This document shows, piece by piece, positions 45,949 to 53,844 of a stretch of 64,000 nucleotides of DNA. The position numbers were made by a program, and so were the translations under genes. The notes below the pieces were generated by a model. It was given only the letters and a program-made list of their open reading frames with translations. It did no database searches and was not told the origin of the DNA. Origin of the DNA: Chryseobacterium sp. MYb7 (GTDB lineage: Bacteria > Bacteroidota > Bacteroidia > Flavobacteriales > Weeksellaceae); the NCBI RefSeq assembly GCF_002979455.1, contig NZ_PCOU01000005.1:62001-126000 (forward strand), given 5' to 3'. Every line of letters starts with the position of its first letter. Within the stretch, counting starts at the first letter, position 1.

Positions 45949-46203
45949 CGATTGGGCTTAAAAATTGATACTTCAAATAATATTTTTTTAGTATAACTAA
46001 TTCAATAAGAATGCATTAATTGACAGCTGTTTTTATTTCGCAGGCAACCTTTTAAAATTTTTGTTGTCTTATGAGTAGAAACCGTTCTTTCTTCAGTTTA
46101 ATGATGTAATCATTAATAGGATAGGGTTTAAAATCTACCTAATAACTGGTATTGATTCTATTTTTAAACTGAAGTAAGTTTGGTTCCGAATTAAAATAAA
46201 AAT

Positions 46204-47220
46204 ATGAAAAATTTTCTATCAATTAATGCATTTTTGTTGATTTTACTTCAAACATTGAATGCCCAGACACTGGAAAGTGACAGCTTTAATACATACACTG
46301 TAGGAAATGTAGGAACAGACATTACTGCAGCTACTCCCGGACAAGGCGGGTTTTATACAGATTTTGCAGGAGGATCCAATTCCGAAGCACAGATTGTGAA
46401 TATAGATGCTTCCCATGGAAAATCTTTACAATTTACAGGAAGCGCTGGTGGTCCGGTAACAAAATATATGTGGAAAAATGGCCTTGGAACGGCGTGGGCA
46501 GGAAGAACCTCCGGAAATGATATCCTTAAACTGAGTTTTAATCTTTACACGGGAAGCTCTACAGGAGGTGTAGGACGGGGAACTGTATTGATTTATGACG
46601 GAACAACTCATAAAACACTACTAGGAGCCGGATATGAATATAATACACAACGTATTGTTGGAATTGCATACTACACCAAAATATCATCAGGGGTAACCGG
46701 AAATTATCTATTTTATCTGGAACCTGCTACTACGACATATCCGCCCAATACCTGGATTACTTTGAGTTGTACATTCAATAAAACAACAGGAGTTGTTACA
46801 TGGACAACCCCTGGTGGTGGTACTTACAGCCCCGCATCAACACATACTCCTGCAGCGGCAGGTGTAGATCCTTTTGAAATGGACTTCGTTTCAGTAGCCA
46901 ATGCAGGGAATACTGTAGCGACTATCACTTCTTTTGATGATTATATTGTAACAGCGGCAAATGCTGCAACATTGGGAACCAAAGAAGCTGTTGCACAAGA
47001 AAACAGAATTTCAGTCTACCCAAATCCCGCAACTGATTTTCTGAATATACAATCAGAAGTACCAGTTACCCATGTTGAAGTTACAAATATGTCAGGAAGA
47101 AAAATGGAGGTTCAGTTAAATCATAATAAAGTAGATATCCGGAATCTTATCGCGGGAATTTATACAGTCAACATTGAAATAAAGGGAAATAAATTTTCTA
47201 AAAAAATTATTAAAAAATAA
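46204..47220 (+). CDS. T9SS cargo protein
   Basis: The 338-residue secreted protein has a signal peptide (about 1-20, ending TLNAQ), a beta-rich Gly/Thr-rich domain (about 25-255) without a recognised family, and a T9SS type A C-terminal domain (about 270-338): YPNPATDFLNIQSE, then FSKKIIKK. It is similar in plan to the protein at 44229-45167. Confidence 0.82.
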   Translation: MKNFLSINAFLLILLQTLNAQTLESDSFNTYTVGNVGTDITAATPGQGGFYTDFAGGSNSEAQIVNIDASHGKSLQFTGSAGGPVTKYMWKNGLGTAWAGRTSGNDILKLSFNLYTGSSTGGVGRGTVLIYDGTTHKTLLGAGYEYNTQRIVGIAYYTKISSGVTGNYLFYLEPATTTYPPNTWITLSCTFNKTTGVVTWTTPGGGTYSPASTHTPAAAGVDPFEMDFVSVANAGNTVATITSFDDYIVTAANAATLGTKEAVAQENRISVYPNPATDFLNIQSEVPVTHVEVTNMSGRKMEVQLNHNKVDIRNLIAGIYTVNIEIKGNKFSKKIIKK

Positions 47221-47245
47221 TCTTAATCTTACTTTTAATAACACG

Positions 47246-47270
47246 AAAACGCTCTGTAATAGGGCGTTTT
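47246..47270 (+). terminator. terminator of the second T9SS gene
   Basis: AAAACGCTC pairs with GGGCGTTTT (47246-47254 / 47262-47270, one wobble). The T-rich 3' side is short. Confidence 0.75.
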
Positions 47271-47302
47271 GTTAATTTTAATGCTCTGAATAACAAATCA
47301 AT

Positions 47303-47326
47303 ATATATTATGCATGCATAATATAT
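47303..47326. promoter_or_regulatory. 24-bp perfect palindrome upstream of etfB
   Basis: The sequence is perfectly self-complementary around 47314/47315. One arm is ATATATTATGCA. It is 95 bases upstream of the etfB start, the size and symmetry of a dimeric repressor site. Confidence 0.6.
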
Positions 47327-47420
47327 TTTTTGCTTATATTAGCAAAAATTAATTCAAACAAAATCTCTGCAAAAATCGTCATGGGTGGATGCATTAAAGG
47401 GAAAAAATAAAATAGTACAC

Positions 47421-48167
47421 ATGAAAATATTAGTTTGTATTAGTAGTGTTCCGGATACTACTTCCAAAATTAACTTTACAGCAGATAAATCTGCTTTCGA
47501 CAAAAACGGAATTCAGTGGGTAATCAACCCACTAGATGAATTTGCATTGACAAAAGCGGTTAAACTTCAGGAATCTCAGGGAGCAACAGTAACAGTAATC
47601 AACGTAGGTGATGCTGCTACAGAGCCTGTAATCAGAAAAGCTTTAGCTATTGGTGCTAATGATGCTGTAAGAGTAAATCTTGATCCGAAAGACAGCTATT
47701 CTACAGCAAAAGAAATTGCAGCTGTAGCTCAAAACGGAGGATATGATCTTATTCTTTGCGGAAAAGAATCCATTGACTATAACGGAGGTTCTGTTCCGGG
47801 AATGGTGGCTCAGCTATTGAACCAGCCTTTCGTAAACGCTTCAGTAGGATTAGACGTGAACGGAAGCGAAGCTACGGCAGTAAGAGAAATTGAAGGAGGA
47901 AAAGAAACTATTTCTGTAAAATTACCGGCAATTATTGCAGGTCAGAAAGGATTAGTAGATGAAAAAGACCTTATCATCCCGAATATGAGAGGAATTATGT
48001 CTGCAAGAACAAAACCTCTACAGGTAGTAGAGCCTTCTTCTTCAGAAGTAAAAGTTCAGGGAGTGTCTTATGACAGCGTTCCTGCAAGAGCTGCTGTGAA
48101 AATGGTTTCTCCTGACAATCTGGATGAATTGGTAAGATTACTTCACGAAGAAGCTAAAGTAATCTAA
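47421..48167 (+). CDS. etfB: electron transfer flavoprotein subunit beta
   Basis: ETF carries electrons from acyl-CoA and other dehydrogenases to the respiratory chain. The beta subunit has 248 residues with KILVCISSVPDT at the N-terminus, DGNGIQWVINPLDE-type NPLDEFAL, and a conserved IMSARTKPLQV signature. The ATG at 47421 was chosen over the upstream TTG at 47385. It is followed by etfA after 34 bases. Confidence 0.95.
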   Translation: MKILVCISSVPDTTSKINFTADKSAFDKNGIQWVINPLDEFALTKAVKLQESQGATVTVINVGDAATEPVIRKALAIGANDAVRVNLDPKDSYSTAKEIAAVAQNGGYDLILCGKESIDYNGGSVPGMVAQLLNQPFVNASVGLDVNGSEATAVREIEGGKETISVKLPAIIAGQKGLVDEKDLIIPNMRGIMSARTKPLQVVEPSSSEVKVQGVSYDSVPARAAVKMVSPDNLDELVRLLHEEAKVI

Positions 48168-48193
48168 TCTTTAAATTTTTTAATCTTTAAATT
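48165..48193. repeat. 13-bp direct repeat between etfB and etfA
   Basis: TAATCTTTAAATT occurs at 48165-48177 and again at 48181-48193 with period 16. The first copy starts inside the etfB stop codon. The 12-mer is shared with 38420-38431. Confidence 0.8.
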
Positions 48194-48201
48194 ATTTTAA
48201 A

Positions 48202-49149
48202 ATGGCAGTATTCGTATACGCAGAAAATATAAATGGAGTTTACAAAAAAGCAGCTTTCGAAGCAGTTTCTTATGCTAAAGCTATCGCAGATAAAGCTGGA
48301 GACACTGTTACAGCAATCTCTGTAAACCCAACCGATTCTTCAGATTTATTATACAAATATGGAGCGTCAAACGTTATCAATATCAAAGACGAAGGTCTTA
48401 AAAACTTCTCAGCAAAAGCATTTGCACAGGCTGTAAGCGAAGTAGCAGACGGAAATATCATTGTTTTCCCTCATACTACTGATGCTTCTTCAATTGCTCC
48501 TATGCTTGCTGTAATGAAGAACTATTCTTTAATTACTAACGCATTAGAGGCTCCTGAAAGTCTTTCTCCTTTCCAGGTGAAGAGAAGAGCATTCTCAGGA
48601 AAAGGTTTCATGCATGCAAAAGCAGAAGGAAACGGAGTAATCGTTACGGTTTCTCAAAATGCTTTCGGTGTTAAAGAAAATGCAGTATCAGGTTCAGAAG
48701 AAGTGAAAAACTTATCTGTAGCTAATGAAGATACAAAAGTGATCTCTCACGAACAGAGTTCAGGTAAATTAGACCTTAAAGAAGCTGAAGTTGTTGTTTC
48801 TGCTGGTAGAGGGATGAAAGGTCCTGAAAACTGGGGAATGATTGAAGATTTAGCAAACGTTTTAGGAGCTGCTACAGCATGTTCTAAACCTGTTTCTGAT
48901 ATCGGATGGAGACCTCACACAGAACACGTAGGACAAACAGGTAAAGCAATTGCACCGAATCTTTACGTAGCTGTAGGGATTTCAGGAGCAATTCAGCACC
49001 TTGCCGGAGTAAACTCTTCAAAAACGATCGTAGTAATCAACAGTGATCCTGAAGCACCATTCTTCAAGTCTGCTGACTACGGAGTAGTAGGAGATGCTTT
49101 CCAGATTATTCCTGCATTAACAGAGAAAATTAAAGCAATAAAAGGATAA
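48202..49149 (+). CDS. etfA: electron transfer flavoprotein subunit alpha
   Basis: This is the FAD-binding subunit of ETF. The 315 residues include the FAD signature VGQTGKAIAPNLYVAVGISG near the C-terminus and an N-terminal nucleotide-binding-like domain. It follows etfB in the same operon. Its partner dehydrogenase is not in the window, but the thiolase at 52560 suggests fatty-acid or amino-acid oxidation nearby. Confidence 0.95.
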   Translation: MAVFVYAENINGVYKKAAFEAVSYAKAIADKAGDTVTAISVNPTDSSDLLYKYGASNVINIKDEGLKNFSAKAFAQAVSEVADGNIIVFPHTTDASSIAPMLAVMKNYSLITNALEAPESLSPFQVKRRAFSGKGFMHAKAEGNGVIVTVSQNAFGVKENAVSGSEEVKNLSVANEDTKVISHEQSSGKLDLKEAEVVVSAGRGMKGPENWGMIEDLANVLGAATACSKPVSDIGWRPHTEHVGQTGKAIAPNLYVAVGISGAIQHLAGVNSSKTIVVINSDPEAPFFKSADYGVVGDAFQIIPALTEKIKAIKG

Positions 49150-49163
49150 GAAAGTGAATTGTG

Positions 49164-49230
49164 AATAGTGAATTCGCTTTGCTCGTCAATTTTTAATTAA
49201 ATAATTCACTTGCGAAGCAAATTCACTATT
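49164..49230. repeat. intergenic inverted-repeat element (family A)
   Basis: The arms are AATAGTGAATTCGCTTTGC (49164-49182) and GCGAAGCAAATTCACTATT (49212-49230), 17 of 19 positions paired. The right arm recurs in the 39542-39573 copy. Confidence 0.75.
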
Positions 49231-49260
49231 GACTTTTGACAATCATCAATAATATAGATA

Positions 49261-49285
49261 AAAGCTCGGCTTTCCGGGCTTTTAT
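49261..49285 (+). terminator. etfBA terminator
   Basis: AAAGCTCGG pairs with CCGGGCTTT (49261-49269 / 49274-49282, one wobble), followed by a T-rich tract. Confidence 0.8.
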
Positions 49286-49324
49286 TTTTGCGTAAAAAAG
49301 TGAAAACACAACAAAAAATTAATC

Positions 49325-49332
49325 TATATTTG
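49325..49332 (+). promoter_or_regulatory. -7 box for the bifunctional nuclease gene
   Basis: TATATTTG is an exact match ending 5 bases before the ATG at 49338, so the transcript may start at the start codon. The -33 is unclear. Confidence 0.55.
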
Positions 49333-49337
49333 TAGCT

Positions 49338-49937
49338 ATGGATTATAAGCAGCTAATTATTCGCGGAATATCGTACAGCCAGACTCAGTCCGGGGCTTAT
49401 GCCTTGTTACTGGAACATGAAGAAACACACATAAAATTACCTGTTGTTATAGGAAATTTCGAAGCCCAGTCTATCTCTCTTGGATTGGAAAAAGATATTC
49501 ATCCACCGCGTCCTCTTACTCATGATTTATTTACAAAATTTATAGTTTCTGCCAATTATGAGTTGATTTCTGTCATAATCTATCAGATTGTAGACGGAGT
49601 ATTTTTCTCTAATATCAACTTTAAAAATAAAGTTACCGAAGAAGAATTAATCCTTGATGCCAGAACTTCTGATGCCGTTGCCATGGCCGTAAGATTTGAT
49701 GCGCCTATATTTACCACACAGCAGGTTTTAAATGAAGCCGGGATTTTACTGGAGCTGGAAGACGTAGCAAAAGAAGATCAATCCTTCTCAGAAACTGTAC
49801 AGACAGAAGATAATCTAAAATCTCTTTCCATGGAAGAGCTTCAGAAATTATTGGAAGATGCTGTTAAAGAAGAAGACTATGATACTGCCCTTGAGATTCA
49901 GGAAGAAATCAAAAGGAGGAAAAAGACAATTGACTAA
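49338..49937 (+). CDS. bifunctional nuclease family protein with UVR motif
   Basis: The 199-residue protein has the DUF151 (bifunctional nuclease) domain (about 1-135, with LPVVIGNFEAQSISLGLEK and ILDARTSDAVAMAVRFD) and a C-terminal UvrB/UvrC-like helical motif (about 155-190, MEELQKLLEDAVKEEDYDTA). The family has been linked to nucleic acid cleavage, but the role here is open. A nucleoside transporter gene follows 22 bases later. Confidence 0.87.
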   Translation: MDYKQLIIRGISYSQTQSGAYALLLEHEETHIKLPVVIGNFEAQSISLGLEKDIHPPRPLTHDLFTKFIVSANYELISVIIYQIVDGVFFSNINFKNKVTEEELILDARTSDAVAMAVRFDAPIFTTQQVLNEAGILLELEDVAKEDQSFSETVQTEDNLKSLSMEELQKLLEDAVKEEDYDTALEIQEEIKRRKKTID

Positions 49938-49959
49938 AGAGATACTTTTTATATAAATT

Positions 49960-51342
49960 ATGAATTTAAAATTACGACTGACCATCCTCAGTTTTCTCCA
50001 GTTTTTTGTGTGGGGAGCATGGCTGATTACGATGGCAAACTTCTGGTTTGGCACCAAACATTGGGAAGGAACTCAGTTTGGAGCTGTGTTCGGAACAATG
50101 GGAATTGCTTCCATCTTTATGCCAACCATTACTGGAATTATTGCAGACCGCTGGATCAATGCGGAACGTATATTTTCAGCATTACACATTCTTTATGGGG
50201 TTGTTCTTTTTATATTACCTCATTCCACAGATCCGAATTCTTTCTTTTCGGTAATGCTTATAGCCATGTGCTTCTATATGCCTACTATCGCACTTGCCAA
50301 CTCCATTTCTTATACGATCCTGAAAAATAATAATCTGGATGTAGTAAAAGATTTTCCACCCATTCGTGTATGGGGAACTATTGGTTTTATTGTTGCCATG
50401 TGGATCACCAACCTTAGTGGAAACAAAGCGACAGAAGGACAGTTTTATATTGGAGGTGCTGTAGCCATTTTCTTAGGAATTTACGCGCTTACATTACCAA
50501 AATGTCCACCACAAAAGCTGATTGATAAAAATTCACCATTATCCGAGCAATTAGGATTGAATGCATTCAAGCTTTTTGGAAACTATAAAATGGCATTGTT
50601 CTTTTTATTTTCAATGCTTCTGGGAGCTGCACTTCAGCTTACGAATGCCTATGGAGATGTTTTCTTAAGTGAATTTGCACATTTCCCGAAATATGCCGAT
50701 TCGTTTGTAGTACAGAGATCCACCATTATTATGTCAATTTCTCAGGTTTCAGAAACTCTGTTTATTCTGGCAATTCCTTTCTTCCTGAAGAAATTTGGAA
50801 TCAAAAAAGTAATGTTGATGTCAATGTTAGCATGGGTTTTAAGATTCGGATTCTTCGCATATGGGGTTCCGGATGGATTTGGACTTTCATTAATCATTCT
50901 TTCATGTATCGTGTACGGAATGGCTTTCGATTTCTTTAACATCTCAGGTTCACTTTTCGTAGAAACGACCACTGACAAAAAGATACGTTCTTCGGCTCAG
51001 GGATTGTTTATGATGATGACCAACGGTTTTGGAGCTGTTTTTGGAAGTTATCTTGCCGGGTGGGCTATTGATAAATTTTTTACCCATCAATTTACAACAG
51101 CTTCAGATCTCTCTACTTATCTGGAAACTACCCCTGATAATCCTACTTTCCTGGAAATTTTAAAGAATAGCTTCAATGCAGCTGTGAATGCAGACGGAAC
51201 CCTCTCCTCTGTAGTAATGGTAAAAGACTGGCAGCAGATATGGCTTTCTTTCGCAATTTATGCGTTGATACTGGCGATTTTCTTTGCCATATTATTCAAA
51301 CATAAACACAATCCGGAAGATGTTTCTTCAGTAAAACATTAA
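49960..51342 (+). CDS. nucleoside permease (NupG-like MFS transporter)
   Basis: The 460-residue protein has about 12 membrane helices. The N-terminal LRLTILSFLQFFVWGAWLIT and the pattern PPIRVWGTIGFIVAMW are typical of the NupG/XapB nucleoside:H+ symporters. It imports nucleosides for salvage, which would link with udk elsewhere in the window. It probably shares a transcript with the preceding nuclease gene. Confidence 0.86.
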   Translation: MNLKLRLTILSFLQFFVWGAWLITMANFWFGTKHWEGTQFGAVFGTMGIASIFMPTITGIIADRWINAERIFSALHILYGVVLFILPHSTDPNSFFSVMLIAMCFYMPTIALANSISYTILKNNNLDVVKDFPPIRVWGTIGFIVAMWITNLSGNKATEGQFYIGGAVAIFLGIYALTLPKCPPQKLIDKNSPLSEQLGLNAFKLFGNYKMALFFLFSMLLGAALQLTNAYGDVFLSEFAHFPKYADSFVVQRSTIIMSISQVSETLFILAIPFFLKKFGIKKVMLMSMLAWVLRFGFFAYGVPDGFGLSLIILSCIVYGMAFDFFNISGSLFVETTTDKKIRSSAQGLFMMMTNGFGAVFGSYLAGWAIDKFFTHQFTTASDLSTYLETTPDNPTFLEILKNSFNAAVNADGTLSSVVMVKDWQQIWLSFAIYALILAIFFAILFKHKHNPEDVSSVKH

Positions 51343-51370
51343 TCGAAACTTACATTTATTAAGATATTAA

Positions 51371-51402
51371 ATTGCATTTTTGAAAAAAATGCAATTTTTT
51401 TT
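51371..51402 (+). terminator. terminator of the nucleoside permease gene
   Basis: ATTGCATTTTT (51371-51381) pairs with AAAAATGCAAT (51385-51395), followed by a T run. Confidence 0.9.
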
Positions 51403-51684
51403 ATTTTTAAGCCATTGTGTTGGCAGGAACCTGTTTATTAAAAAATACTTTTATTCCCGATTTCTGAAACGATGCTTTTCCGAAGAAAAATAAGGACTTC
51501 AAACCGATCTAGAACTTTTAAATGTTAATTTTTAATTTGATAATAAATATCCTATTTATTTGTTTAATTATAAAAAATATCGAGTCTTTTTTATAACTAA
51601 CAAGTGTTCGGATACAGAATTTCTATTTTTAAAACACACTCTTTAAAAGTGTGTTTTTTTTCGTATTTTGGCACTTTAGTAAAT
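51403..51684. other. gene-free region upstream of 51685
   Basis: This is a 282-base AT-rich stretch with no supported ORF apart from a long upstream frame from a TTG that I rejected. It contains the 51631-51660 hairpin close to the next start. Confidence 0.6.
51631..51660 (+). terminator. terminator-like hairpin 25 bases before a start codon
   Basis: AAAACACACT pairs with AGTGTGTTTT (51631-51640 / 51648-51657), followed by a T run. It stands in front of the membrane protein gene at 51685 and could attenuate it or end a small RNA. Confidence 0.75.
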
Positions 51685-52089
51685 ATGAAAAATATTCAGT
51701 TATTAGGATTACTGTTAGTAATTGCAGGTAGTTTTCTGCCCTTGGTACATGTACCGATTATAGGGAATTGGAACTATTGGAAGCTTGATCATTACCTGGC
51801 TATTGCATGCTGGATTTTTTCTGCATGTGCGGCTTTTGGAATTGTGAATAACAGTGCGAAAATTGTAAGGCTTTTTGGTATTCTGCTTATTCTTTTATTT
51901 GCGTTTACCTTATTTGCTGTAAAAATGCAGTCTTTACAATATTTCAGCTTTTTACCATTCAAATCCTGGCAGGAAACTTTTGCCGGAATCGTTAAACTGA
52001 GATGGGGCTGGATCGTAGAGTTTTTAGGAGCTTTTCTTCTGGTTTTCTCAGGAGGAAATAAGAAAGTTAATAATACAACACAAATATAA
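51685..52089 (+). CDS. small membrane protein
   Basis: The 134-residue protein has about four hydrophobic segments (roughly 3-23, 40-60, 66-88, 105-127) and a Lys/Asn-rich C-terminus. No family is recognised. The ATG at 51685 was chosen because the longer frame runs through the hairpin. It is two bases before the next gene, so the pair likely forms an operon. Confidence 0.68.
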   Translation: MKNIQLLGLLLVIAGSFLPLVHVPIIGNWNYWKLDHYLAIACWIFSACAAFGIVNNSAKIVRLFGILLILLFAFTLFAVKMQSLQYFSFLPFKSWQETFAGIVKLRWGWIVEFLGAFLLVFSGGNKKVNNTTQI

Positions 52090-52091
52090 AA

Positions 52092-52502
52092 ATGAACTTA
52101 TTAAAAATATTCTCAGCAGGAATGCTGTTGGCTGCAGCTATTCAGATTCAGGCTCAGACAGCAGAGCAGAAAAAACCGGATAATCCGGCTAAATGTGCTA
52201 ATATCAAAGAAGGGAAGTTTATCAGAGCAAACTACCCGGAATCCATATGGAATATGACCATTAAAGATAATGTTCAGACCGAATATTTCAATAATGGAAA
52301 AGACTTTATCAAATCAACATTGGTTTTCGTAGATGATTGCAACTACAAAGCAATTGTCATGGAGAAGTCTGATAAAAATGATCCTGCACAGGTAGGAGAT
52401 GTTTTCAATAACAAAATAGTAGCCACTCAGGATAATCTTCTGAAAGTAAATACTAAGATTGAAGGAACATCATTTGATGTGGTATACGTAAAAGTAAAAT
52501 AA
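52092..52502 (+). CDS. hypothetical secreted protein
   Basis: The 136-residue protein has a signal peptide (about 1-22, ending IQAQ) and a mature part with two Cys (in AKCANIKEG and DDCNYKAIV) that may form a disulfide. The rest is beta-rich with Asn/Lys. I recognise no family. It is cotranscribed with the membrane protein at 51685. Confidence 0.7.
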   Translation: MNLLKIFSAGMLLAAAIQIQAQTAEQKKPDNPAKCANIKEGKFIRANYPESIWNMTIKDNVQTEYFNNGKDFIKSTLVFVDDCNYKAIVMEKSDKNDPAQVGDVFNNKIVATQDNLLKVNTKIEGTSFDVVYVKVK

Positions 52503-52559
52503 ATTCTAACTATAAAAATGGAACACTGGTTCCGTTTTGGCTAAATAAAAATTATATAC

Positions 52560-53738
52560 ATGAAAGAAGTATTCATTGTTTCCGCAGTAAGAACACCTAT
52601 GGGGAGTTTTATGGGAAGCTTATCAACAGTTCCGGCTACAAAACTGGGAGCAACTGCCGTAAAAGGAGCATTAGATAAAATTGGTTTAGATCCTAATACT
52701 GTTCAGGAAATCTATATGGGAAATGTTCTTCAGGCAGGAGGAGGCCAGGCTCCGGCTCGTCAGGTAGCATTAGGAGCAGGTCTTTCAATCAATACACCTT
52801 CTACTACAGTAAATAAAGTGTGTGCTTCAGGAATGAAGGCTGTAACAATGGCAGCTCAGGCAATCAAAGCTGGAGATGCAGAAGTAATTGTTGCAGGAGG
52901 TATGGAGAATATGTCTTTAGTTCCTCACTATTACAATGCAAGAGTTGCTACCAAGTTAGGCGATATCAAAATGCTTGACGGAATGGTACTTGACGGTCTT
53001 ACAGACGTATACAACAAAGTACATATGGGAGTATGTGCAGAAAAATGTGCTGTAGACTATAATATTACAAGAGAAGATCAGGATAACTTCGCTGTAGAAT
53101 CTTACAAAAGATCAGCAAAAGCGTGGAGCGAAGGTAAATTCAACGAAGAAATTGTACCGGTTTCTATTCCTCAGAGAAAAGGAGAACCCGTAATCTTTGC
53201 TGAAGATGAAGAATACAAAGCTGTAAATTTCGACAGAATTTCAACACTTCCTACTGTTTTCAAAAAAGAAGAAGGAACAGTAACAGCAGCTAATGCATCT
53301 ACTCTGAATGATGGTGCTTCAGCATTGATCCTTGTTTCCAAAGAAAAAATGGAAGAACTTGGATTAAAACCTCTTGCAAAAATCGTTTCTTACGCTGATG
53401 CAGCACACGAGCCTGAAAACTTTACCACTGCTCCGGCTAAAGCTTTACCTATCGCTCTTAAAAAAGCAGGATTAGAAGTTTCTGATATCGATTTCTTCGA
53501 ATTCAACGAAGCGTTCTCAGTAGTAGGATTGGCTAATAACAAAATCTTAGGATTAGATGCCGCTAAAGTAAACGTAAACGGAGGAGCTGTTGCTCTGGGA
53601 CACCCACTGGGAAGTTCAGGATCAAGAATTATCGTTACATTAATTAACGTATTGAAGCAAAATAATGCAAAATACGGTGCAGCAGCAATCTGCAACGGTG
53701 GTGGAGGTGCTTCTGCTATCGTGATTGAAAATATCTAA
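52560..53738 (+). CDS. acetyl-CoA C-acetyltransferase (thiolase)
   Basis: The enzyme condenses or cleaves acetoacetyl-CoA. The 392 residues have nucleophile Cys88 (NKVCASGMKAV), His348 (GHPLGSSGSR) and Cys378 (ICNGGGGASA), the complete thiolase triad. The size and motifs fit degradative or biosynthetic type II thiolases. With the ETF genes it suggests acyl-CoA oxidation or mevalonate entry. Confidence 0.94.
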   Translation: MKEVFIVSAVRTPMGSFMGSLSTVPATKLGATAVKGALDKIGLDPNTVQEIYMGNVLQAGGGQAPARQVALGAGLSINTPSTTVNKVCASGMKAVTMAAQAIKAGDAEVIVAGGMENMSLVPHYYNARVATKLGDIKMLDGMVLDGLTDVYNKVHMGVCAEKCAVDYNITREDQDNFAVESYKRSAKAWSEGKFNEEIVPVSIPQRKGEPVIFAEDEEYKAVNFDRISTLPTVFKKEEGTVTAANASTLNDGASALILVSKEKMEELGLKPLAKIVSYADAAHEPENFTTAPAKALPIALKKAGLEVSDIDFFEFNEAFSVVGLANNKILGLDAAKVNVNGGAVALGHPLGSSGSRIIVTLINVLKQNNAKYGAAAICNGGGGASAIVIENI

Positions 53739-53815
53739 TATTCTGTTTACGAATATATTACCATTAAGGAATTGATAATTTTTTTAAAAACTTATCCATT
53801 TCTTAATGGTTTTTC

Positions 53816-53823
53816 TATTTTTG
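53816..53823 (+). promoter_or_regulatory. -7 box for the UMF1-type MFS gene
   Basis: TATTTTTG is an exact match 21 bases before the ATG at 53845. A second exact box (TATATTTG at 53835-53842) lies two bases before the ATG, too close to use. Confidence 0.5.
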
Positions 53824-53844
53824 TGCTACTAATATATATTTGAA

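Noticed and set aside
51604..51684. Longer N-terminus for the membrane protein at 51685
   Set aside because: The longer frame starts at a TTG-type codon and runs through the terminator hairpin.
53835..53842. Second -7 box TATATTTG before the UMF1 gene
   Set aside because: It ends two bases before the ATG, so a transcript from it would begin inside the coding region. The box at 53816-53823 is better placed.
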